Notes: generated by a model not told the origin, from the sequence alone. A stretch of 64,000 bases of DNA from UBA11403 sp963784615 (GCA_963784615.1 CAWASG010000001.1:744001-808000), one strand, 5' to 3'. Counted from the stretch's first letter, positions 17,137-26,747 are shown. A program made the numbers and translations.

Positions 17137-19176
17137 TCATTGGGGCACTCCTGTTTCACTAACCATCATCCGCACAAAATCTTCTTCCGTCAATACAGAA
17201 ACCCCTAACTCTACAGCCTTCGTATATTTAGATCCGGCATCAGCGCCTGTAATCACGTAGTCGGTCTTTTTCGAAACGCTACCGCTCACTTGGGCGCCTA
17301 ACGACAGCAATTTGGCTTTGGCGTCTTCTCGGCCCATGGTGGTTAGGGTGCCGGTTAAGACAACGGTTTTACCGTAAAAAGGGTTTTGTGTGTCGATCTC
17401 GACTGTCTCCGCAATAGGCCACTGAACACCGCGTTCAATCAGTTGTTGAATGACGAGAAGATTGTGGGCTTCTGCGAGGAAATGCAGGGTATAATCAGCG
17501 GCGACCGGGCCGATGTCTTTTAGGGCGAGGAGCTCATCGAGTGTGGCAGCTTTCAAGGCTTCTATCGTCTTAAAATGGTTCGCAAGCACGCGTGCACCGG
17601 CTTCACCGATTTCACGGATCCCTAGTGCGTAAATAAATCGGTTGAAAGTCGTGTGTTTGCTTTTTTCAATTGCGATAATTAAATTGTCAGCAGATTTTTG
17701 TCCCATTCTAGGTAAATCAGCAAGACTTTTTTCATCCAGGCAATAGAGATCAGACAGGTGTTTGATTAAACCCGCTTCTACTAATTGATCAACCAAGACA
17801 TCACCGAGGCCATCAATCGCCATCGCTTTTCGTGATGCGAAATGCTCAATGGACCGTTTCAATTGGGCATTGCAAAATAAGCCACCGGTGCAGCGTGCGA
17901 CGGCATCACCCGGTTCGCGGATGACCTCTGAATGGCACACAGGGCAGGTTGCAGGTAATTCAATGGATTGTGTGTCTGTTGGTCGTTTTTCGAGTACAAC
18001 AGAAACGACTTCAGGAATAACATCTCCGGCACGTCGAATTACCACCTGATCGCCAATGCGGATATCTTTACGTGCGATTTCATCCATGTTGTGCAGCGTT
18101 GCATTGCTAACGACCACACCGCCGACAGCAACTGGCTGTAACCGGGCAACGGGGGTTAAAGCACCGGTTCTTCCGACTTGAAAGTCGACGGATAATAACG
18201 TCGTCATTTCTTCACTGGCAGGAAATTTATGGGCACAAGCAAATCGTGGTGCGCGGGAAACGTAGCCTAATTCCTCTTGTAAACGTGTACTGTCGACTTT
18301 ATACACTACACCATCTATCTCAAATGGCAGGTTGTCGCGTTTGGCCTGTATCTCATGATAATAGGCAAGACACCCATCAAATCCTTTCGCGGCTTGTGTT
18401 TCTTTGGCAACGGGAAAGCCCATGCTGCGCAGTAAAGCTAATTGTTCCAAATGACTGTCGGGTAGCGCCATACCTTCGCATATACCAAGTCCATAGCAAT
18501 ACATCGCCAAAGGTCTTGTTGCGGTTATTTGTGGATTGAGTTGTCGTAAACTGCCAGCTGCGGCGTTGCGTGGATTAGCAAATGCTTTTTCACCCGTTCG
18601 GCGCGCCTGTTCATTGAATGCTTCAAAACCGGCTTTTGGCATATACACTTCCCCTCGCACTTCGATGAATGCGGGAGGATTATCCGTCATCAACTTGAGT
18701 GGGATCGATGCGATGGTTTTGATATTGCTTGTAATATTTTCACCAACGGCACCATCGCCACGGGTTGCTGCAGACTTGAGGATCCCGTGCTCATAAGTGA
18801 TATTGACAGCTAGGCCATCTAACTTCGGCTCGCATGCGAACAGAATTTCATCCGGTGAAACATCAATCATCGAGGAAAGACGCTTCATAAATGCTTTGAG
18901 TTCTTCATCAGTAAAGACGTTTCCTAATGAGAGCATGGGTTTTCGATGCGGAATGGGTTCGAGTGCAGAGGCAAGCGCCGCGCCTACTCGTTGTGTGGGT
19001 GAGTCGGCGGTCACCCATTGAGGGTATTGCTGTTCTAATGCTTCAAGTCCCCGAAAGCAGCGATCGTATTCGGCGTCTGGGACCAGGGGATTATCTAATA
19101 CGTAATAGTGATAGTCGTAGGTACGTATTTGATCGCGAAGGGTTTGGATTTCATCCAAGGTTGTGTTGTTGTCCAT
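17137..19176 (-). CDS. ligA: NAD-dependent DNA ligase
   Basis: Seals nicks in DNA during replication and repair using NAD. The 679-residue length is normal. It has the N-terminal NAD-binding domain (residues YDYHYYVLDNPLVPDAEYD), the adenylation motif CEPKLDGLA with Lys118 as nucleophile, the OB-fold, the four-cysteine zinc finger (CPVC followed by the C-x-x-x-x-x-C pair, about 410-435), helix-hairpin-helix repeats, and a C-terminal BRCT domain (about 600-670). Start context is reasonable and the protein aligns from its first residues, so 19176 is retained. Confidence 0.97.
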   Translation of the reverse strand: MDNNTTLDEIQTLRDQIRTYDYHYYVLDNPLVPDAEYDRCFRGLEALEQQYPQWVTADSPTQRVGAALASALEPIPHRKPMLSLGNVFTDEELKAFMKRLSSMIDVSPDEILFACEPKLDGLAVNITYEHGILKSAATRGDGAVGENITSNIKTIASIPLKLMTDNPPAFIEVRGEVYMPKAGFEAFNEQARRTGEKAFANPRNAAAGSLRQLNPQITATRPLAMYCYGLGICEGMALPDSHLEQLALLRSMGFPVAKETQAAKGFDGCLAYYHEIQAKRDNLPFEIDGVVYKVDSTRLQEELGYVSRAPRFACAHKFPASEEMTTLLSVDFQVGRTGALTPVARLQPVAVGGVVVSNATLHNMDEIARKDIRIGDQVVIRRAGDVIPEVVSVVLEKRPTDTQSIELPATCPVCHSEVIREPGDAVARCTGGLFCNAQLKRSIEHFASRKAMAIDGLGDVLVDQLVEAGLIKHLSDLYCLDEKSLADLPRMGQKSADNLIIAIEKSKHTTFNRFIYALGIREIGEAGARVLANHFKTIEALKAATLDELLALKDIGPVAADYTLHFLAEAHNLLVIQQLIERGVQWPIAETVEIDTQNPFYGKTVVLTGTLTTMGREDAKAKLLSLGAQVSGSVSKKTDYVITGADAGSKYTKAVELGVSVLTEEDFVRMMVSETGVPQ

Positions 19177-19204
19177 TATTATTTTACCCGCAGTTTTTTA
19201 GGCG

Positions 19205-19405
19205 TTTATGTCACTGCTCGGGGAAAGGGCACGGGAAAGTCAACTGCAACTGACGGGCAGGGGCACGGGCACGCTCACGGGCACGTGAATGATCGCTACG
19301 CGAGTTTTTTATATAAAAGCCGCGTAGCGTACATTCACGTGCCCGAGCCCGTGCTCGTGAGCGTGCCCGATCAGTTGCCTTTCCCCTTCCTTTACCCTTT
19401 CCCAG
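19205..19405. repeat. Long GC-rich palindromic element, copy A
   Basis: A roughly 200-bp imperfect palindrome: a purine-rich G/A arm (19221-19270), GGGCACG-type repeats, and a central hairpin built from CTACGCG and CGCGTAG around a T/A-rich loop (about 19296-19326), then the mirrored C/T-rich arm. The same architecture and core sequence recur at 49.9-50.1 kb. It fills the gap between ligA and the M4 protease gene and starts within about 5 bp of the protease stop codon. Confidence 0.85.
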
Positions 19406-19407
19406 CT

Positions 19408-21102
19408 TTATAACATATTAACTGCAGGTACGGTATCACAACCAGCCGTTTCAATCCCTACTTTTGCGAAAGCCACGCGCACATCTGATGTGTTATAGCC
19501 ATAATCACGTGCTGCGGACGTTACCCCGCATGCGGCTTCTGTTAGGGTTGTCATACTTGACGTCCAATAATGCATATTGGCTTTGACCATCACATTAAAT
19601 GCCTTGTGAATGTCCCATCCTTTACTCGTGGCAATCAGGTAAAATGCTTTATTGAAAATACCAGCACCACCATGGGGTTCTGTCGCATCAAAATCTTTCA
19701 TGTGATCGATTGATCGGCCGTCTTTGGTAGGGTTATCCAAATAACGCAATGCCCCTTCATTTTTCATGACTTCGCGTCCAATATCCCATGTATTATTACC
19801 GGTTGCGTAATACTGCATGGCAACAGCGGCTTCATCAGAAAACGCCTCATGCAAAGCTGCCATTTGCGGCTCTGAAGGATCAATATTTGAATGTTGTTGG
19901 GTAAAACCATGGCTTATCTCATGGGCTGTAATACCTAATGAGGTCAATGGGTAAAACATGGAACCACCATCCCCAAACGTCATTTGTTCGCCGTCCCAAA
20001 ATGCATTATCAAAATTTCGACCATAATGAACGCGCATGACGAGCTGCATTGGGGTTTCGCCATCCTCCTGAACCAGTGCGGGAACACCGTACCATTTTTG
20101 ATAAAAGTCTTTAACAATATTGGCACCATAGAAGGCATCTAAACTAGGTGAATATCCACCATTCACGCCATCTTCTTTCCAGCGTGTTCCGCCATTGTCC
20201 TTGCTCAACCAATAAACATGTGGATGATCGTCATTCTCACGGCAAGATGACATCACTGTCCGTGCATAGGACATATCATAAATAGTAATGTCCTCATTCG
20301 CTAACAGGCAATAAGTAAACATAAGGGTTGCATCACCATAATCCATCTCAAAATCAAATTTCTTAACGCTGATAGGAGGTAGATGACCCTCGGCACCATC
20401 ATAAATCAACTCGCCCGATTTCTCATTACCTCCAATACCACCGGCCAATACATTACCAACATCCATTGCCGCTTCATTCATCACGCCATCCCAAGTGCGG
20501 TATGCTTGCAATGATTCCGCATCCAAAATGGTTGTTGGACGGTGCGCGCCCGTCAGCCCATCATCATGATAAAAACTCACTAAAAATGCGTAATGTGCTT
20601 TTTGGGTGTCATCAACATACACTATCGTTTTGATGGATTCTTTTTGATAGCTCAAGCCCACAGCACCTCTTGTCTTTTCAAATGCATATTTCGCTTCTTG
20701 CATTGCTTTTTCTTTTTGTGCATCCGATAGAGCATATGCAGGGGTAGCGGCGAGATCGGCCTCTAGTCCTTCATAAACAACCCCGTTCATCTTGGTCTTA
20801 TCATTTAAATTCGCAAGCAAACCGCGCTGATGATTCGATTTTAGGAGATGAATGACCGATGTAGCGTGCCATACCGGTACCCCTAGATACTGTTGCTGCA
20901 AACGCACGTGTGTTGCTTGATTAAAGTCAGTGTCTTTTTTAATTTGACGTAACTCATACGGGCTAGATGAAGCGCCTGCCTTGAGTGCAAAATATGGTTT
21001 GATATAATTGGCGGATTGATGCTGCAGATCCACCCGCGTCGCTGCAAATGTGGCGTTTGCCAAGACAATACTGGTTAAGGATAGGATAAGTTTATGATTC
21101 AT
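19408..21102 (-). CDS. Secreted M4-family zinc metalloprotease (thermolysin/ProA type)
   Basis: A 564-residue pre-pro-protease. It has a signal peptide (1-20, ending ATFAA), an FTP/PepSY-type propeptide (about 30-200), and the M4 catalytic domain with HEISH (about 392-396) plus the downstream glutamate in ALHEAFSDE (about 416). A C-terminal helical subdomain contains the HGGAGIFNKAFYLIA block with the proton-donor region typical of thermolysins. Legionella ProA/Msp and Pseudomonas elastase are well-known members. It is probably exported by Sec and then type II secretion. All catalytic residues are present. Confidence 0.93.
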   Translation of the reverse strand: MNHKLILSLTSIVLANATFAATRVDLQHQSANYIKPYFALKAGASSSPYELRQIKKDTDFNQATHVRLQQQYLGVPVWHATSVIHLLKSNHQRGLLANLNDKTKMNGVVYEGLEADLAATPAYALSDAQKEKAMQEAKYAFEKTRGAVGLSYQKESIKTIVYVDDTQKAHYAFLVSFYHDDGLTGAHRPTTILDAESLQAYRTWDGVMNEAAMDVGNVLAGGIGGNEKSGELIYDGAEGHLPPISVKKFDFEMDYGDATLMFTYCLLANEDITIYDMSYARTVMSSCRENDDHPHVYWLSKDNGGTRWKEDGVNGGYSPSLDAFYGANIVKDFYQKWYGVPALVQEDGETPMQLVMRVHYGRNFDNAFWDGEQMTFGDGGSMFYPLTSLGITAHEISHGFTQQHSNIDPSEPQMAALHEAFSDEAAVAMQYYATGNNTWDIGREVMKNEGALRYLDNPTKDGRSIDHMKDFDATEPHGGAGIFNKAFYLIATSKGWDIHKAFNVMVKANMHYWTSSMTTLTEAACGVTSAARDYGYNTSDVRVAFAKVGIETAGCDTVPAVNML

Positions 21103-21248
21103 AATGCACCGTTTGTTTTATAAAAAATGTTACGTATTCTGGCACACAATGGGGGGAATGTAAAAAAACGGGACAAGGCCCAACGTAATTCACAAACAAC
21201 CAACGATTGCGTATATACTGTCATTCAATTAACGTAGGCATAACACAC

Positions 21249-22496
21249 ATGGACAATCTAATTCTTATAGCGAGCATCTCAGGACTCGCCCTTTTTCTAC
21301 AGCTTATTCTCGTGCTAAGCCTTATCAAGCGACAAGGCCAACACAAAAACCAAACCACTGAGCAGTATGAAAAATTACACACAGCCATGACTTCTCAAAT
21401 CCATCAATTACAACTCGACCTTCACCAGGCTTATCAAACCAGTCAATTTGGGATTCATGAGAAAATCTCTCAAGGCCAGCTCACAAGCCAGCAACTGATC
21501 ACTGAAACCGTTGCGCGGCAAATGATGGATATTCGCGAGCAAATGCAACACAGCTTCAAACAGCATGCAGATGCCCTCACCAAACATCTGCAATCATTAA
21601 CGGAAGAAATTCGCGGGCACTTACAGAATCTGACGCACCAAGTCACACATCGCCTCACTGAGGGGTTTGAAAAAACATCGTCTACCTTCACGGATATTGT
21701 CAGACGTTTGGCTATCATTGATGAAGCACAAAAGAAAATCACCGAACTTTCAAACCATGTGGTGAGTTTGCAAGATGTACTCGTGGATAAGAAATCTCGT
21801 GGGGCTTTCGGCGAAGTGCAATTATCAGCACTGATTGCCAATGCTATACCCAGCACCCATTATGAAATGCAACATACGTTAAGCAACTCAAAACGTGCCG
21901 ATTGCATTTTATTTCTCCCCGACCCCACGGGAAACATCGTCATCGATGCGAAGTTTCCGCTGGAAAATTATCAACGTCTGATGAATTTTGATCCGAATAC
22001 CGCCGAAAGAAAAGCCGCTCAACAACAGTTTAAACTGGATGTACAAAAGCATATTAAAGACATTGCTGAAAAATATATTATCCCGGGTGAAACCTGTGAT
22101 GGCGCGATGATGTTCATTCCCGCTGAAGCCATATTTGCTGAAATTCATGCAAACTATCCCGAGATTATTGCCATGTCTCAGCGCATGAAAGTATGGATTG
22201 TTTCCCCAACGACATTAATGGCCGTATTGACCACCGCAAGAGCCGTTCTTAAAGATGATGCAACTCGAAAACAAATTCATGTGATACAACAACACTTGCA
22301 TGCATTAGCTGAAGATTTTCAACGGTTTGAAAAGCGTATGGAGAAACTCACTAAACACATTGACCTGGCACATCAAGATGCGAATGAGGTCAACACCTCT
22401 GCTCGGAAAATTACCCAACGATTTCAAAAAATCGAAAGTGTTGAATTGGAATTTAAAGAAGTGGCATTAGGGTCTGTCGACACTTCGCTAGCTTGA
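21249..22496 (+). CDS. rmuC: DNA recombination protein RmuC
   Basis: A 415-residue protein. The N-terminal membrane helix (about 4-23, LILIASISGLALFLQLILVL) is followed by a long coiled coil (30-170) and the RmuC domain, recognised by RGAFGEVQLSALI, the IVIDAKFPLENYQ nuclease-like core (Asp-x-Lys) and the IVSPTTLMAVLTTARAVL helix. RmuC limits inversions at short inverted repeats, which is notable in a region so rich in them. The ATG at 21249 is chosen because it places the membrane helix at the very N-terminus; the frame is open 14 codons further upstream. Confidence 0.92.
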   Translation: MDNLILIASISGLALFLQLILVLSLIKRQGQHKNQTTEQYEKLHTAMTSQIHQLQLDLHQAYQTSQFGIHEKISQGQLTSQQLITETVARQMMDIREQMQHSFKQHADALTKHLQSLTEEIRGHLQNLTHQVTHRLTEGFEKTSSTFTDIVRRLAIIDEAQKKITELSNHVVSLQDVLVDKKSRGAFGEVQLSALIANAIPSTHYEMQHTLSNSKRADCILFLPDPTGNIVIDAKFPLENYQRLMNFDPNTAERKAAQQQFKLDVQKHIKDIAEKYIIPGETCDGAMMFIPAEAIFAEIHANYPEIIAMSQRMKVWIVSPTTLMAVLTTARAVLKDDATRKQIHVIQQHLHALAEDFQRFEKRMEKLTKHIDLAHQDANEVNTSARKITQRFQKIESVELEFKEVALGSVDTSLA

Positions 22497-22498
22497 GG

Positions 22499-22745
22499 CA
22501 TAAACCCTTGATTTCCTGTGCTCCGTTGCTCGAAGATCAAGGGGTTACGCCCAAAATGGGTAACTTCTCAATAACCCCAGGAAAAATACTTAGCCTACTT
22601 ACCGCGGCTTGTCCGCGGTATCCAGGAATCTCGCTCTGAGCCTAGGTCTCTGGATTCCGCGGACAAGCCGCGGAAAGTCGGAATATTGAATATTCCCGGG
22701 GTTATTGAGAAGTTACCAAAATTGTAGAATTGTCGACAGGCTCTA
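22499..22745. mobile_element. MITE-like nested palindrome (family T)
   Basis: Perfect 20-bp terminal arms at 22559-22578 and 22698-22717 enclose a second palindrome built around CCGCGGCTTGTCCGCGG (22611-22675). A block upstream (22505-22545), CTTGATTTCCTGTGCTCCG, recurs near 51.16 kb. The element lies just after the rmuC stop. No gene is encoded. Confidence 0.75.
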
Positions 22746-22806
22746 TTTGAAGAAGTTTGATTGTTCTGCTAATACTTAAAGTATATAACAAACTTTGAGA
22801 GTAACC

Positions 22807-23148
22807 ATGACACGACAACGATCCTTGATTTTGGCCATCGCCTTGGTGTTCAGTGCATCGGTTAACGCGCTAACATGTGATAACCCTGATCGATGTTGTG
22901 CGGGTAAAGGTTCCATCCAGTATTGCGATTCCTCTGCCGGTCGGTATGTCTGCAGCGATGGTGATTATTCAACCTGCTACTGTACCCGTCACGCGATCAT
23001 GGATTTACAAAAAATTGCGGGCTGTTGCACTTGGCAAGGCGGCGTATTTAAAATTGATGAATCCACTCATGTCGTGATTTGCAATAACGGTGGGATTTCA
23101 GAAATATGCAGTATTTATACTCCTGTTAAATCCGTATCACTATGGTAA
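22807..23148 (+). CDS. Small secreted cysteine-rich protein
   Basis: A 113-residue protein with a clear signal peptide (MTRQRSLILAIALVFSASVNA). The mature part contains 12 cysteines in about 92 residues, including two CC pairs (DRCCAGKG, AGCCTWQGG). This suggests a disulfide-stabilised periplasmic or secreted protein. The family is not recognised. The ATG at 22807 is preferred over an upstream TTG because it begins the signal peptide directly. The stop lies 7 bp from the convergent end of the repeat-array gene. Confidence 0.75.
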   Translation: MTRQRSLILAIALVFSASVNALTCDNPDRCCAGKGSIQYCDSSAGRYVCSDGDYSTCYCTRHAIMDLQKIAGCCTWQGGVFKIDESTHVVICNNGGISEICSIYTPVKSVSLW

Positions 23149-23154
23149 GGAAAT

Positions 23155-25680
23155 TCAGCTCAACCTGAACACGCAATCTGATAAATCCTCCGGTTGCGCT
23201 GCTTGGTATGAATCGTCATCAGTGCTGATCCTCGCTTCTGGCGATTGTTGACGTGTGTTTAGGACGATGCTGTCAGCGTCATCCACTTCTTCATAACGCT
23301 GATCGCCTCTTGGACTTCTACCTAAAGCTTCAACAATACGTGCTTGACTGCCAAGAGAAATGGGCCCAACAAACCTAACGGGTAACTCAATATTATCCCT
23401 GCTCGGATCGGCAACATTCCAAAACACAAACTCACTCTCAGAGAGCAGACTGATATCACTCTTTACGAGCACAACAAGTTCTGCACCAATAGACTCGACG
23501 TGTCCATTCGCATCTAAAAGGCTTCGTACTCTCATCGCATTTCGAAAAGGAAGTGTGAGCCCCTTCCATAAACCATAAAAAAACCCTGCAATAAGGCCAG
23601 GAACACCCGAATTAACAAATCCAGACCCAACACCATATGCCATGTAACCAATGCTTGCTGGAGCAGCAATGATTAATCCAACAATGCCTGCTCCAGAACC
23701 TGAAACCGCAATATCAGTATAATATTTGGTGATATAATAATCAGAGACCAAACGATCATACCCTTCGGAAGGTGAGCCATATTGTGCAATACTGTAAAAG
23801 GTATTGGATGCTACAGTTTGCTCGATCCAAGGGATATTTCCAAAGAGAGCACTTCGGTTAATGGACGTAAATATGGCGGGAGTATCTAGATCCCCTGCTG
23901 ATTGTACAACATCCCCAAATACGGTCCCTAAATTGGTTTCGCCGCCTACCGCTTTGAAAATGTCACTAAATATGCTGCCGACTGCAACGTTTTCGCCACG
24001 AACCGCATTAGAAACGCCACCATAAACACTACCTGGCGTATTTACCCCACCTACTGTGTTGAAAACACCACTATAAATACTGCCTGCAACGGTTTCGCCA
24101 CCTACCGTTCTGGAAACACGACCAAAAAGACCACCCGGAATGGTTTGTCCGCCAACCGCGTTGGACGTATCAAAAAAAACGCTACCCGGCGCAATTTCAC
24201 CACCCACCACGTTAACAACAGAGCCAAACATTCTACCCGGGGCCGTTTCACCACTGATGGCTTCGAAAACGTCGCCAAACACGCTACCCGGCCTCACTTC
24301 ACCACCGATCAGATTGGAAGCGTCACCAAAAACACTACCGAGAGCGATTTGACCGCCCACTCCGTTAAAAACACCGCCGAAAAGACTGCCTGGAACTGTA
24401 TCACCTCTTATCGCGTTGGACACATAGCCAAACACACTACCCACAGTCGATTCACCACCGATTACTTTGTAAACGCCAGCAAAAAGACTACCCGGGTTTG
24501 TTTCGCCGCCTACAGCAGTGTATACATGTCCAAAAAGACGACCTGGGACAGTTTCACCGGCTACCATTTGATAAGTATCGTAAAATAAATCTCCCGGTTC
24601 CAATTCGCCCGCTATTGTAAAATAAATCTTCCTGGCAGCCCCTGAACCTCCTAAAATACCCCCGCCACATAAGCCATAAATTAAGCCGCCGATCGAAGCT
24701 AACGCACTTCCGACCACCTTTCGACCTAAATTGACAATTTCAGCGAATCCACCGATCACAACACCCAAAATTTTACGACCAACATTAGCAACTTCTGCTA
24801 ACCCTGCCGCCATAAGGCCAAATACTTTGCGACCCAAATTGGCAACTTCTGCTAATCCGCCCGCAACAACACCGAAACCTTTTCGCCCTAGATTGGCAAC
24901 CTCGGCTAGTCCACCGGCGACAATGCCAGCCACTTTTCGACCTATATTCATAGCCTCTGCTAATCCAGCAACCACAACACCAGCTACTTTACGACTAAAA
25001 TTGACAGCCTCTGCTAATCCACCAGCGATAAGGCCTACTACTTTTCGGCCAAAATTAGCAACTTCTGCTAATCCACCAACGACAACACCCAATACTTTGC
25101 GACCCAAATTGGCAACTTCTGCTAATCCACCAACCATAACACCAATCACTTTTCGACTTAAATTAGCAGCCTCTGCTAATCCGCCAACAACAACGCCCAA
25201 CACTTTTCGACCCACATTCGCGATTTCTGCTAATCCACCAACCATAAGGCCAAACGCTTTCCGAGCCAAATTAGCACCTTCTGATAATCCACCAAACACA
25301 ACACCCAATGCTTTTCGACCCAAGTTAGCAATTTCAGCTAACCCTCCTACGACAGGAGCGATTATTTTACGTGCTAAATTCGCAATTTCAGCTGTCCCAG
25401 CGACCACAGCGCCAAATACTTTTCTAGCCAAATTAGCAATTTCAGCCAATGCACCTAGCAAAATAACAAACCCTTTATGAGTCCAAGCCATTCCAGAAAC
25501 AACCGCCGCAACCGTGAATCCCAATGCATTACGAGCAATATTCGCTGTCCCAGAAACAACATATAGGACACCTCCACCTAGCCCTCTAGAAATTGCTAAT
25601 AATCCCGTTCCCACTCCTGCAAGAAAAATACTAAAAATGTCGCGAATTCCGCGATTGTTGTGCTGTTCTATTTCAGACAT
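23155..25680 (-). CDS. Giant double-array repeat protein (14 x 18 aa, then 14 x 17 aa)
   Basis: An 841-residue protein of no recognised family. Residues 1-77 are hydrophobic with degenerate repeats. Residues 78-329 are 14 consecutive units of exactly 18 residues, consensus LAEVANLGRKVLGVVVGG. A 27-residue Gly-rich linker follows. Residues 357-595 are 14 units of 17 residues (one has an extra residue), consensus GGETVPGSVFGDVSNAV. The C-terminal 245 residues include hydrophobic, probably membrane, segments (about 645-700) and an acidic disordered tail. An 18-residue period equals five helical turns, and the polar positions fall on one side, so the first array may be a long amphipathic helix. 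The 17-mers look like solenoid coils. The function is unknown; a host- or membrane-interacting protein is a guess. Confidence 0.8.
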   Translation of the reverse strand: MSEIEQHNNRGIRDIFSIFLAGVGTGLLAISRGLGGGVLYVVSGTANIARNALGFTVAAVVSGMAWTHKGFVILLGALAEIANLARKVFGAVVAGTAEIANLARKIIAPVVGGLAEIANLGRKALGVVFGGLSEGANLARKAFGLMVGGLAEIANVGRKVLGVVVGGLAEAANLSRKVIGVMVGGLAEVANLGRKVLGVVVGGLAEVANFGRKVVGLIAGGLAEAVNFSRKVAGVVVAGLAEAMNIGRKVAGIVAGGLAEVANLGRKGFGVVAGGLAEVANLGRKVFGLMAAGLAEVANVGRKILGVVIGGFAEIVNLGRKVVGSALASIGGLIYGLCGGGILGGSGAARKIYFTIAGELEPGDLFYDTYQMVAGETVPGRLFGHVYTAVGGETNPGSLFAGVYKVIGGESTVGSVFGYVSNAIRGDTVPGSLFGGVFNGVGGQIALGSVFGDASNLIGGEVRPGSVFGDVFEAISGETAPGRMFGSVVNVVGGEIAPGSVFFDTSNAVGGQTIPGGLFGRVSRTVGGETVAGSIYSGVFNTVGGVNTPGSVYGGVSNAVRGENVAVGSIFSDIFKAVGGETNLGTVFGDVVQSAGDLDTPAIFTSINRSALFGNIPWIEQTVASNTFYSIAQYGSPSEGYDRLVSDYYITKYYTDIAVSGSGAGIVGLIIAAPASIGYMAYGVGSGFVNSGVPGLIAGFFYGLWKGLTLPFRNAMRVRSLLDANGHVESIGAELVVLVKSDISLLSESEFVFWNVADPSRDNIELPVRFVGPISLGSQARIVEALGRSPRGDQRYEEVDDADSIVLNTRQQSPEARISTDDDSYQAAQPEDLSDCVFRLS
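23896..24612. repeat. Tandem 51-bp coding repeats (second array)
   Basis: Fourteen units encoding the 17-residue GGE-x-x-PGS-x-F repeats. They are divergent at DNA level but stay in register, with a single three-base insertion in unit 13. Confidence 0.85.
24694..25449. repeat. Tandem 54-bp coding repeats (first array)
   Basis: Fourteen units encoding the 18-residue LAE-x-AN-x-GRK repeats with no length variation. The DNA is diverged (many synonymous and conservative changes), unlike the near-identical ankyrin units at 12.7-13.6 kb, so this array is old and held in register. Confidence 0.88.
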
Positions 25681-25867
25681 ATTATTCGACTCTTATCAGC
25701 GTTTAGCGTTATTCGCTCATCCGCAAAGTTGTTGAGTATGCTTATACTCGATTATTGAACCCATGATCTTGAAAATCCATTAAACCACCAGGGCAAACGC
25801 ATCTTAAATGACTTGCCTAATCATAGTTTCTCTGAAATCTTACTCTAAGAAATTCTGGATAAAGCCA

Positions 25868-25973
25868 CGCCTACTCCTGATGGGGGCGGCCAACCAGACA
25901 AATCCGCATCCATGCGATCGCGCGCACATCCATGTGCGCGACGGTCTGGTTGGCCGCCCCCATCAGGAGTAGG
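25868..25973. repeat. Long two-headed hairpin X1
   Basis: Perfect 31-bp inverted arms (25868-25898 and 25943-25973) surround two small hairpins, each with apex CATCCATG (one in CGCATCCATGCG, one in GCACATCCATGTGC). It lies in the 617-bp gene-free stretch between the repeat-array gene and sufU. Its outer stem is unrelated in sequence to X2 and X3. Confidence 0.85.
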
Positions 25974-26110
25974 CTCCTTCCTTTCACAATACAGACTTTT
26001 GTTTTCCCCGCACCATTTACCGTTGGTTTACACGAGTCGACACTGATCTTAGATAATCATTGAATAGGAACGTTTAAAACAGATGCCTGTATAATCAGAG
26101 AAAAGAGTGT

Positions 26111-26212
26111 ATATCTGCTGTTGGCTCTCGTGTTTCAGACCGTCGCGCCACGGATGGCGCGTCGACCCCAAGGACGGGGTTTGTCTGAAACACGAGAGCC
26201 AACAGCAGATAT
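26111..26212. repeat. Long two-headed hairpin X2
   Basis: Perfect 30-bp inverted arms (26111-26140 and 26183-26212) enclose two short hairpins. On the minus strand their apices read CCATCCGTGG and CCGTCCTTGG. The architecture is the same as X1, 140 bp away, and X3, with a different stem sequence. The rest of the 25681-26297 spacer shows no gene. Confidence 0.85.
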
Positions 26213-26297
26213 GCACGCGGATATACTCGATTTTTGTTTCTGTAATCAAGATGACGAAACTGGTTAAATTTTAGATGATCCTACCCTGATTAAACCA

Positions 26298-26747
26298 CTA
26301 CTCCGTCGATACAACTTCTCTCTCTTTTTTCAACGCCGCTTCCAATGCATGCCAGGCAAGTGTTGCGCATTTAACGCGGGCTGGGTAAGCGCGTACGCCG
26401 GCGAGGACGGTTAGTTTATCGATGGATAGTGCTTGAATATCATCGTCGGAAGTCAGCATGCGGTGGAATTTTTCGAAAAGCTCGTGTGCCTGTTCGATGG
26501 TTTTACCCATAAGGGCATCAGTCATCAAGGATGCAGAGGCTTGCGAAATGGCGCAGCCACAGCCGACAAAGCTGATGTCATCAATCACGCCATCTTTCAA
26601 TAACAAATAGACCGTTAACTTATCCCCGCACAAAGGATTATATCCTTTGGCCTCAACCGTCGGCTCGGCCATCTCATAGCAGTGCCTTGGGTTTCTATTG
26701 TGATCGATAATGATTTCTTGATACAGCTCACGTAAATCAAACATCAA
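26298..26747 (-). CDS. sufU: SufU-type iron-sulfur scaffold/sulfur-transfer protein
   Basis: A 149-residue IscU/SufU-family protein. The three conserved cysteines are visible: NPLCGD (about 41), VGCGCAIS (about 66) and VKCATLAWHAL (about 127). SufU proteins accept sulfur from SufS, with zinc at these cysteines, and pass it to SufBCD. It is the last gene of the suf operon and overlaps the end of sufS by 4 bp. SufU rather than SufE as sulfurtransferase is typical of Firmicutes but also occurs in some proteobacteria. Confidence 0.92.
   Translation of the reverse strand: MMFDLRELYQEIIIDHNRNPRHCYEMAEPTVEAKGYNPLCGDKLTVYLLLKDGVIDDISFVGCGCAISQASASLMTDALMGKTIEQAHELFEKFHRMLTSDDDIQALSIDKLTVLAGVRAYPARVKCATLAWHALEAALKKEREVVSTE

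Noticed and set aside
24731..25480. A 249-residue plus-strand frame opposite the 18-mer array, made of SANPPTTTP-like repeats
   Set aside because: It is the antisense shadow of the 54-bp repeats; no start context or ribosome site, and the minus-strand protein has a coherent design.
26298..26747. Assignment as IscU of an isc operon
   Set aside because: The gene sits at the end of sufBCDS without hscA, hscB or iscA, and the spacing of its cysteine blocks fits SufU better.
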